From: Albula goreensis
Taxonomy: Eukaryota > Chordata > Actinopteri > Albuliformes > Albulidae
Assembly (NCBI GenBank): GCA_022829145.1
Contig: CM040751.1
Coordinates: 1,928,864-1,992,863, forward strand
Length of the DNA: 64,000 nucleotides
Direction of reading: 5' to 3'
Below, piece after piece: positions 13,343 through 22,110 of this stretch (its first letter is position 1; every line of letters begins with the position of its first letter). The notes below the pieces were generated by a model. The model was not told where the DNA came from and searched no databases. It saw nothing but the letters and a program-made list of their open reading frames with translations. A program made the position numbers and the translations under genes.

Positions 13343-13420
13343 GAATGGGCACAGAGGGAATCTACAGGGTGAGCGGAAACAAGGCGGAGATGGAGAGCAT
13401 GCAGAGACAGTTTGACCAAG
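13343..13420 (+). CDS. arhgap35: arhgap35 exon: arginine finger of RhoGAP domain
   Basis: A 78-nt exon between acceptor TCCTGTCCACAG (13331-13342) and donor GTGAGT (13421), in phase 1 on both sides. It encodes [20 protein letters not shown] followed by QRQFDQ. GIYRVSG is the RhoGAP signature. Its arginine (codon AGG, 13366-13368) is the catalytic arginine finger that stabilises the GTP hydrolysis transition state in Rho, and it is intact. [11 protein letters not shown] is typical of ARHGAP35; ARHGAP5 differs here. The exon is short and symmetric in phase with its neighbours. Skipping it would keep the frame (78 is divisible by 3) while removing the catalytic arginine. Confidence 0.97.
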
Positions 13421-13514
13421 GTGAGTCCGCCCACAACCAGTCCAGTCCGACCACCTCACTGACCGCAGCTTCAACCTGAAAAACTTTCGGCTTCAGAATC
13501 ACTGGGGTTTTGGG

Positions 13515-13955
13515 TCCAAAATAGAGAGAGACAAACCCAGGGGACTATCCCAGATGTCCTATTGGGGGATTAAACAAGGTGTCATATTAGGGCATTATCC
13601 CAGGTGTCCTTTGAGGGGTCTATTCCAGGTGTCCTATTAGGGGATTAACACAGGTGTCCTATTGCTCTTGGTATCATTTTAGGCGACTATCCCAGATGTC
13701 CTATCAGGGGACTATCCCTGGTGTCTCATTAGGGGATTAACCTTGGTGTCATACTAGGAGACTATCCCAGGTTTCCTATCAGGGGACGAACCCAGGTGTC
13801 CTATTAGGGGATTAGCGTTGGTGTCATTTTAGGAGACGAACCCAGGTGTTTTATCAGGGGACTATCCCAGGTGTCCTATCAGAAAATTAATCTAGGTGTC
13901 CTATTAGGGGACTATTCCAGGTGTCCTATCACCCAATCAGGGGATTAATCCAGGT
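13515..13955. repeat. 25-26-bp minisatellite
   Basis: The unit is approximately AGGGGACTATCCCAGGTGTC plus CTATT. Many diverged copies alternate between ACTATCCC and ATTAACCC versions. Confidence 0.9.
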
Positions 13956-14639
13956 GTTATCAGGCTTTCCACGGGGTGCTCTGGCTTTTGTTCTTAGTGG
14001 ATAGCTCTGAGAAGATTAAATGAAGCAGCTGATTACACAGTTAATTCACCCCAGCTGGATTCCTGTGTTTGTATTTGTTGTCGATTTTTAGAGCGAAAAT
14101 AAAAACTAGCAGTCCCTACGGTTCTTGAGAATCCAAGTTGTTGCAGATACGGGTCCTACTCCGCATGAAGTCGACCAGCTGATGTACGTAGTGTTCAATG
14201 CAGTGCTCTGAGCGCATGAGATTCAGACTGAGATTATGGATGAGACGGAACGCGTTACCGAATGTACCACAAACCAGCACATGGCACTGCCGACCCGCCG
14301 CACAACGGAGTAGCCCACAGGGCAGAGAGGACCATGCTGCAGGGACCCCACATGGACGCATCCATGGAGTTCACATGACTGACCATCCCCTCGGTTCGCT
14401 CAGCCATGCTGTGTTGGCACCTACACTGCGTACCCGCTGCAGGCTACTGCACATTCTGACCCGGTCCAGATGTGTCTGTGCGTCTGTCCGTGCGCCATAC
14501 TCCCATTGATACCTGCACTGTGCGCCGGACGTGCTTAATTAACTTTGGCCAGTCTGCAGCTATTGATCCCGCGCGAGGGGGAATATGGCTCCTCTCCGCT
14601 TGCAGTCAGGCGTCTCTGCAATCTTCAGGGCCATCTCGT

Positions 14640-15420
14640 GGGTGGGGAGTCTGAATGGGGGTCAGTTAATTACCTCCAAATAGGTTTGGCTAATGAAGCG
14701 TGCCCCTCCTACCGATCCGAGACGCCGTCCCCCCGGCTTGCGCTCGCGCATGATGTCTCCAGCTGAAGTAATCTCTGTGTCCGATCAATGAGGAACCCCG
14801 CACTGGGGGGTGACAATGCAATTATGGGGAATTACAGAGCCCAACAGTGCCGAGGCCCCCCTGCCGACGGGGCTGGGTGCCGGGGGCAGGGCTCTCGCTC
14901 TCGCTCCGCCGACCTCTGACCCCACCGCAGGGTGGCGGGACCGCGTGCCTGCGTAGTTCCTTCACATTGCATGTTCTGGTCCATCCGGACAGCCGGAGTC
15001 GGGCCGAGCTCAGCCATTCCAGCGAGGAGAATTCCCCACCGCAGCCGCCCCGGACCCCAGGGCTTTTATTTCCAGACGAACAGAAATTAATCAGGAGTGA
15101 ATTTTTTTTAATTAAGTTTCTCCTGTTCCTTTTTCCCCATTTTTTTATGCTCCTGAAAGTCTCATCACATCTCTCTTTTTAATTTAAAACAAATTTCATC
15201 CAGGAGGAAGGCCTCAATAATTACACTTGTTATAGTTTTAATGAGCATCTGCCTACCGACTCCTTTGGACCGGGCCTCTTCCTTACATTTCCCGCTCCGG
15301 CTAGATTTGCATCTAAATGCTATGAATCTCGCTGAATGTTAAACACGGTTTATGGGGATTAGTCCATATTAATTATGCATGAGGGGCACACAGAATAACC
15401 AGTGCGCCGCTTTGGTTGGA
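14640..15420. promoter_or_regulatory. Candidate conserved noncoding / enhancer region in arhgap35 intron
   Basis: A cluster of homeodomain- and POU-like motifs: GTTAATTACC near 14667, CAATTATGGGGAATTAC near 14818, TTTAATTAAG near 15108, CAATAATTAC near 15215, ATTTGCATCTAAATGC near 15307, and ATTAATTATGCATGAG near 15368. Low repeat content and dense motifs resemble vertebrate developmental enhancers. Conservation cannot be seen from one sequence, so this is an inference from texture only. Confidence 0.3.
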
Positions 15421-16001
15421 GGGCTGTAAGGTCGTGGAAGTACAGTAATTGAAATATGATGATGTGCGCTTTTTGCATTTGTAATCAGATCCTGCAGTAT
15501 GTAGAGGTAACGGAGAAGAACGGGGTGACCCAGTGCCTCCTCTCCTTCTGTTCCATGGTTCCTCCTCTCTCTCGGGTTCGGCAGAGAGAAGTTTAATACC
15601 TGCGTTTTTTTATCTTGCGACCCAGTAAAAAGACAATGCAGGCACTACAGTATATGGTTGCTGAAGCATACATGTATCCATTTATTTAGTTCTTTTAGAA
15701 AGAACATCACGGTCACATTAGATGGTAAAAGCAAAGAGACCATGCAGCCGTCACGCTGTTGTGTGTGCATGAAAGGTTATAAGCCTGTACACAAAGAGAC
15801 TGGAGCCAGCATATGAAATATGTGTTCACAGTTCCTGACTGTGACCACTTCCTCTTTGACTGTGACATCACTGTGGTACTGTGATGTCACTCATAGAGAT
15901 GAGGGAAGCGGCAGGTGGCTTTGCTGTGATCCCTGGGTGTCTGTGTGTGGGGCCATTTTGGGGGGTGAATCTGTGCATCGCTGTCAGTAATGACTCTTTC
16001 T

Positions 16002-16024
16002 TCTCTCTCTCTCTCTCTCTCTCC
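16002..16024 (+). repeat. (TC)n microsatellite acting as splice-acceptor pyrimidine tract
   Basis: An uninterrupted TC run of about 22 nt leads directly into CCCCACAG, the acceptor of the next arhgap35 exon. TC-rich tracts of this sort bind both U2AF and PTB-type proteins (general knowledge). Confidence 0.9.
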
Positions 16025-16030
16025 CCACAG

Positions 16031-16162
16031 ATCATAACCTGGACCTTGTTGAGAAGGACTTCACTGTGAACACGGTGGCCGGGGCCATGAAGAGCTTCTT
16101 CTCCGAGCTGCCAGACCCGCTGGTGCCCTACAGCATGCAGGTGGAACTGGTGGAGGCCCACA
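16031..16162 (+). CDS. arhgap35: arhgap35 exon: RhoGAP domain middle
   Basis: A 132-nt exon between acceptor CTCCCCACAG (16021-16030) and donor GTAAGA (16163), phase 1 on both sides. After completing Asp it encodes [20 protein letters not shown] and then [23 protein letters not shown]. The [12 protein letters not shown] block is the second conserved RhoGAP box, forming part of the Rho-binding surface. The segment [17 protein letters not shown] fits ARHGAP35 and not ARHGAP5. No frame break or unusual residue is seen. The length is a multiple of three, so skipping would keep the frame while destroying the GAP fold. Confidence 0.97.
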
Positions 16163-18928
16163 GTAAGAGATGGGGTGAGGGGGTGAGGGCATGGGAGGAG
16201 GGGAGAGGGAGAGAGCAGGCACGGTGTTCATTTCTTCCACGATCTGCTTACCCAGTCTCATTTCTAAACCCAACCATAATGCATAAAAAGTCCAGTTGCG
16301 TTGTTTGGTATTTAGTGTAGCCACGGTCCACAGAAACATGCATGCATGGGTGCATGTGGTGAACGGGGCGCGTAGTGAAAATACAGAACACCTTCTCATT
16401 GAGGGTTGCACTCCCCCACCTCCACCAGTCAGAATGAACACGCCGTAAAATGCAAACTCTTAGCTCACTCGCTGTGTGTTAAAATGAGGCCTACAACATG
16501 CTGTAAAACACAAACTCCTAATTCACTCACTCACTCGCTGTGTGTTAAAATGAGGCCTACAGGGTGATCACGCTCCCCCATTTGCTCCCCCTCCCCCTCT
16601 CTCTGTTGTTTCCGGGCACTAACACCCACCTGCAGAGACGGACAGCTTAACGATTGAAGACGCAGCTTATTCAAACAGGCTCCGGAGGGCACGATAATTC
16701 CGCTGCCCCCTGCTGAACAGAAAGCTTTCAGCTGCGAAAAGGCCGGCAGTCTCGTCCTGAGTGGAAAATGCGAGATGAGACCTTGTAAAAACAAAAATAA
16801 ATAAATAAACAAACAAAAATAAATAAATAAAGGGCATAAAATGAGAGGGAGGCAGGGGGAGGGTGCACCCTTGAACGAGAGGAGAAAGTGGCCGTGCTGG
16901 CAGGAACACACCGGTCCAAACAGGCCGAATGTGCTGTCAAACGACACTGCCCCTTTTTGTGGGGAACGGAGGGCGGGCCGCCTCTGATCCCCTTGTTCCG
17001 CGCAGTCCCTCTGAAGCGGCCTCACTGCTCCAAGCGCGCTCAACTCACATTTCGGTTGACATTTCTCTGCTGTGTGAAACCACCCTCCATTTACTGTAAT
17101 GTCAAGTGTGTAGGCACCCATCGTCAGATCCAAAACGGTCTGAAGTCTCACTTAGATAGCTGAACTGAAGCTGGAACGCATTAAATCGGTGGGGTGTCAA
17201 TAGCTAACAGGCAAATGCTTCAATGCGAGTGTAGCCGTTTTGTGAATCTTTGGACGTGCTTTTAAGGCTGTGCCTGAAACCAGATATGAGGAAAAAGGTG
17301 GTTTAGTCATTTCATTTTCTTTTTATAGTTATCTCTATGGCTACAGCTTGATGAACACTGCTACATTCCCATGCTTTCGGGTTTTAAATAAGAAAAGCCA
17401 GGCAAGGCAAGACCTCATCTGCCTAATTAAGGCAAACCCTAATTAAGGTCATCCCTTCATGGTCAAAAACAGCGCCATACCCCGTCCCACAGCACCATGC
17501 TCCCAAGGTGCCTTATCCCACAGGGCCTCGCCCCCACAGAGCCACCCCCCACACTGACACGCCCCCATGTAGCCACACCCCCAGACTGCATCACCCCGAA
17601 GGGCCACACCCCACAGTGCCATGCCCCCACACTGTCATGCCCCCACAGAGCCACACCCCTAAGGTGCATTATCCCACAGTGCCACGCCCTCATCTACTTA
17701 TCTGGTGATTCTCGAGTCACAGACACAGTTTTCTCATTGACAAATCAACCGCATGCTATGATACACAGTTTGTTGAGTTTGCCACACACATTGCACCTCC
17801 AATGAGATCAAAAGCATGAAGTATTACTTTTGGTGATAGAAAAATGCATTAGGATGTCAGAGCAGCTTGCTGATTAACAGTAGTTGTAGCTTATTTTGAC
17901 CTCATTTTGGACAGGAAGTGAAGAGCGATATTTATCCGTGTTGGTGTTTTGAACACATCCCTGGTGCTGGGGTTTGGCAGACGTTTAAGCCTGATCTTAT
18001 ATTTGAAATGAATGTTACCCTGGTCACATGCGTGAGACGGGGACACAGGGCTGTCTTCATGTGACGGCTGATGTCATCAGGTCTGACTCACTGACCCCAT
18101 TGTTCCGTGTGCCTGTGAAACAGGGGCCGCAGCGTGCACGGTATCCGTTTGCATCTGTGTGCATGCATGTTTTACCATTTACGTTCATATTTCCTATTTC
18201 TTTATCAAATCATTGCATCAATCGTTAAATCAATCATGTCAGCAGTGATCATACATATAAATGCCAGCTTACATTACGGCAACTTATATCGGAGTAATTG
18301 CAATCAAAACGTTTTCTTTCACAGAATGATGGATGGGAAATAAACAATAAGAGCTTTGTATGTACAGTGGCACTACATGGTGGTACAGACTGAGATTGTT
18401 GTTTTTCCTCACTAAATACTAATTTGCCTGTCTGCCAGTGGTGAACGCGCTTAAGGGCAGGGCCAATAGTTGGCTGTAGCAGATGCAGTTGGTGGAGAAA
18501 AACAACAGGTCTGATGTTGCTCGTGAACTTCCTGTCCTGTAAATAGCGCTTAGTGGAGGGGTCCAGTGGGCCTGGGGTCTACAGGATGTGACATGGCGTT
18601 CATATTCGGGCATACGCATTACCCCAGATCACTGCCCCCCACGCCCCACCCCTCCAGGCTGAGCAGGACCCATGCTGTTATGGCAACAGGTTCACGCGGC
18701 ATAACCGTGACTACCGCCACCATCTGCACTCTGAACAGGTCCTTACACACAGTGTGTGCCCGTCTGTCACTGGAGAGCTCTGTGTTTGAGTGTGTGCGCG
18801 TGCGTGTTAGTCTAAGCATGTGTGCGCGCGTGTTTAATGTGTTTGTGCGGTGAGTGTGAAATTGATGTGTACACATGTAATGTGTGTCTGTGTGTGAAAT
18901 GCGAATGTGTCTCTCTCCTGCCCTGCAG
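16163..18928 (+). other. arhgap35 intron (2.8 kb)
   Basis: No exon seen. It holds a short A-rich AAATAAATAAA stretch (about 16790-16840), a C-rich minisatellite at 17495-17695, and an interrupted TG tract at 18780-18910 just before the next acceptor. Confidence 0.85.
17495..17695. repeat. C-rich minisatellite, roughly 20-bp unit
   Basis: Repeats of GCCACRCCCCCACAGTGCCA type with substitutions. Open frames on both strands across it are low-complexity artefacts. Confidence 0.8.
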
Positions 18929-19034
18929 AGATTAATGACCGAGATCAGAAGATGCAGACCATGAAGGAAGTGCTGCGGAAGTTTCCGCGCGAGAACTACG
19001 AAGTCTTCAAATACGTCATCAGCCACCTGAACAG
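18929..19034 (+). CDS. arhgap35: arhgap35 exon: RhoGAP domain helices
   Basis: A 106-nt exon after acceptor CTGCCCTGCAG (18918-18928). The donor is GTGGGT (19035), a somewhat weak but acceptable site. The split Lys codon is followed by [20 protein letters not shown] and [23 protein letters not shown] is a conserved RhoGAP helix. The exon ends two bases into an arginine codon (AG, completed by G at 19339), so skipping would shift the frame. The KINDR start matches the ARHGAP35 family exactly at this exon border. Confidence 0.97.
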
Positions 19035-19338
19035 GTGGGTGAGATTTTTGGGCTTGGCCACGCCCGCTGTACCCCAGTCCCACTGCCCCAGAACCTCTGC
19101 ATGTTAGATTGGTTTTGAGTGTGTCTCTGTGTGCTACTGCAGTGTTGCATAGCGCAGTCTGTTTGTGCAGTACAGGTGCAGTTGAATGGTGTTGCGTGTA
19201 GCGGTTAGCATGAGCAGTCTGTTAGCATGAGGCTAATGCCTTTATGTCCCTGATGGACTTCGTGTCTGTCCTACGTGTGTGCGCCCGTGCATGTGTGTGT
19301 AACCCTGTGCTCCGTGTGTAACCCGTGTGCTCCCGCAG
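19035..19338 (+). other. arhgap35 last intron (304 nt)
   Basis: A short final intron from donor GTGGGT to acceptor GCTCCCGCAG. Nothing else was recognised in it. Confidence 0.9.
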
Positions 19339-19741
19339 GGTCAGTCAGAATAACCGGGTGAACCTAATGACCTGTGAGAACCTGTCCATCTGCTTCTGGC
19401 CCACCCTGATGCGGCCGGACTTCACCACCATGGACGCCCTGACCGCCACGCGCACGTACCAGACAATCATCGAGAGCTTCATCCACCAGTGTGCATTCTT
19501 CTTCTACAATCAGCCCCTCGTGGACACGCCCAGCGGCCTGCCCGGACTGCCCGCCTCGCCCACGACCCTCTCCGGAGGCTCCGCCTACTCCTCCTGCTAC
19601 GCCCCGCCCGCTGCCGCCACCATGCCCTTCAGTCCGCCGCAGCAGTCTCCGCCCCACTCCCCGCCCCCCAACCCCCAGTCCCCGCTACAGTCTCTCCTGC
19701 CCTCGCTGCACCACACCCCCACCGAACAACAGACGCTGTGA
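19339..19741 (+). CDS. arhgap35: arhgap35 last coding exon: end of RhoGAP domain and Pro/Ser tail
   Basis: A 403-nt coding part after acceptor CTCCCGCAG (19330-19338), stop TGA at 19739-19741. [20 protein letters not shown] then PTLMRPDF is the third RhoGAP box, with the conserved Asn of NLMT that contacts Rho. It is followed by [20 protein letters not shown] and QCAFFFYN, which ends the domain. The remainder is a low-complexity tail rich in Pro, Ser and Ala, containing [20 protein letters not shown] and ending EQQTL. In mammalian p190A this S/T-P tail is a substrate of ERK and GSK-3beta that controls activity during migration (family knowledge). One position usually Thr in the mammalian cluster is Asn here (PPPNPQSP). 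The tail is somewhat longer and more Ala/Ser-rich than the human one. Confidence 0.97.
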
Positions 19742-20053
19742 GAGAGACGGAGGGAGGGAGAGAGGGATGGGGAGAGGCTGTGTGAAGGAAAAGGAAAAAG
19801 AGATGGTGACTCTTGCCGCAATGCTGGACCTCGCTTGCATACAGAGACCTGTTTTTTGGCAGAGATGGGGTGGGGGGGACGGAGAGAGGAGAGGAACACT
19901 CGAGCCACTTAAACTCCTTTCTGGTCCTCTTATGTGCCCATCCTCTGCTGTTCTCTCTGGTTTTCCCTTTTCTCCCTGGCTATTTCCTGTCTCCTGCTCT
20001 GCCTGCCTTAGAAACTAAACACAGTACCGCCGTCCTTTCCACCTTGCACCCTA

Positions 20054-20145
20054 TACACACACACACGCACACTCTCACACATGTGCACACACACACGCAC
20101 ACACACACACACACACATTCTCGCACACACACTCACACTCACAGA
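20054..20145. repeat. (CA)n microsatellite in probable arhgap35 3' UTR
   Basis: An interrupted CACACA/CTCACA/GCACAC tract about 310 bases after the stop codon. Confidence 0.9.
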
Positions 20146-20649
20146 CACGTAATGCTTGAGAACTCAGAAGGCTAATGCCCTGCACTTGTCCTCCATCTTA
20201 TCTTTTCCTCTGATCTCTGAGGTCAAAAGCACTCTTGCTCTGTCGCCTCTCCCCCATCTTTTTGGGCAGTGGGGAGGGTCCGCACCTCCCGTGCAGCATG
20301 TCTGGGGGGGCTACATTTACCTGCTCAGACCTGAACTCTTTCAAGGTGACATTTAGACTCGCAGAAATGAAGGGATGCTTGGATTGGTTGATGAACTGTA
20401 ATAAAACTTCAGCTCAACCCCGCCCCCCGGCTCCTCCACCCAGCTCTTCCATCCCTCTCCGACCTTTGACCCCAGCCCCTGTCCATGGGGTGGTTATCAC
20501 CCCTCAGAGAGCAGCATGGCTGGAAGAGAGGGCCGCTATGGACTGCTCCTAGCCTGTTGACTCACTGACTGACCGCTACTTCTGCTCCGCCTCTTTTGAA
20601 TTCAAACACACACCCCCGAAACTCAGACTTGGCCGCTTTAAAAGATGGG

Positions 20650-20785
20650 GAACGGGAACCTTAGGGGTCGCCGAGCTTCGGACATCCTCACGGGGGCGGG
20701 AACCCTGGGGTCACCGAGCTACGGACTTCATCAGGGGGACGGTAGCCCTGGGGTCACCGAGCTTCGGATGTCCTCACAGGGAAGC
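20650..20785. repeat. Three tandem copies of a 43-bp unit
   Basis: GGGGTCRCCGAGCTWCGGA recurs with starts 43 bases apart (GTC at 20667, 20710 and 20753). Copies differ at several positions. Confidence 0.85.
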
Positions 20786-21639
20786 CTCTCCTCAGGCCAC
20801 ACCTCAAACCGTTTCATCTCCGCTCCACCCCCAACCTGGAACACACCGTTCAAAAAAAGAACACTTTTATTATCATTTTTATGCTGTCGCCCCACCACCC
20901 CCCATTCGTCCAGTCCTCCTATGTGATTAATTCGGGCCTGGCTACTCCTGTGGGTTTTATTTAACTGTTCTTTGGAATCATAAGAAGGAGAAGTCATGTG
21001 ACTTATGTGCTTCCTGTCTGTTCGCCAAGTTCAGCAGCACCCTCGTGAAGGTTTGATCAAATGCACAGGAAGTACTGCGAACTACGTTGTCTCGGGGTCA
21101 GAGGGGTTGTGGCTGGGGAGGGGTGGGTGGGTGTGTGAAGGGTGGGGTGGGGTATGCACTTTACTGGCCTCAGAACATTACCATAAACGTTACCGTAAAT
21201 AATCTTGGCGAATGAATGTCCAGATAACCTCCCAATCATCTCCTGTCCCTCGGCCATGTTCTGAATGCGCTACAAACTGCAGTTTCTGGGAAAAGGTGAG
21301 CAGCGTTTTGAACTGTTGTTGGGTAAGAGGGTGGCTGTGTGAGTGAATGTGCGGATCGCTGTGCTCTGGGTCGGGGTTCTTAGGTCTTTGGCATCTACAG
21401 GGCTTGAGATTGAATGAGGAGTAGATGACAGCTTTGCGTTGCTGTGCAGTCAGGTTAGGAAGCATTCTTATCCCACAAGAGCAAGTGTGGAGCTTGACTT
21501 GTCTTGTAGCCCAGCAATAAAACACCTTATTCAGCTAGTCTTGATTGAAGATCATGATATTTTGATGGGTTGTGTCGGGTGTTTTACTGGTGCGCTACAT
21601 CAGACTGCACACACACCTGCCCTAGCTCAGGTAAGATTA

Positions 21640-22110
21640 AATCTTGCTTCTTCACTTAGTCACGATTCAACATCACAGGGGCGTTGTTCAGGCCGAATGG
21701 CAGTGTTGGGTTTTGGCTGAAAAGTGAGAGAGAACACTGGAAACGAGTCCGCAGGGGTGGACTCAGATACAGGTTTACTGATGTTGGCTGAGGAGAGGTG
21801 GTGCATGGGTACTGAGGGCTCTGCTTTGGTCTGATTGGAGTTGCCATGGTGATTAAAGGGAGGAGCCAGGGGATTGAAGCAGGACAGGGACAGGAGGGTG
21901 GACCCTGCTGTGAAGGTGAAGTGTTCCCCATGTGTGATTTCCGCCACACTAAGAATGCACAGAGGAGCACCAATCTGACCATAATTCTGATACCTTACCT
22001 GAGTCATTGTTCCAGCGAATAAAGTGACAATACAATGGAAATAGAACAGAAAAACACTTTGAACAGTGCAGTCAGCTGTGGCTTGATTCACAATGGACTG
22101 CAGCTCCCGA
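21640..22110 (-). mobile_element. Possible degraded retrotransposon fragment (Ty3/gypsy-like motif)
   Basis: On the - strand 21677-21703 reads LPFGLNNAP, close to the (M)PFGL-NAP box of Ty3/gypsy reverse transcriptases, but the frame stops within a few residues and no other domain is seen. The flanking sequence to about 22100 has a GC-rich, LTR-like texture without clear ends. It could be chance. Confidence 0.25.

Larger units (their letters stand above)
13421..16030 (+). other. arhgap35 intron with minisatellite and conserved-looking AT motifs
   Basis: It contains a 25-26-bp minisatellite (13515-13955), an open frame on the - strand (14116-14361) of unknown meaning, and a stretch at about 14640-15420 with several TAATTA/CAATTA and octamer-like motifs that resembles conserved noncoding DNA. 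It ends in a (TC)n microsatellite that serves as the pyrimidine tract of the acceptor. Confidence 0.8.

Noticed and set aside
19364..19657. 97-codon frame on the - strand opposite the last arhgap35 exon
   Set aside because: Gly/Arg-rich shadow of a GC-rich coding exon.
20400..20405. AATAAA as the main arhgap35 polyadenylation site
   Set aside because: Possible for a short form, but followed by C-rich sequence without a clear downstream GT element; the signal at 25092 is better.
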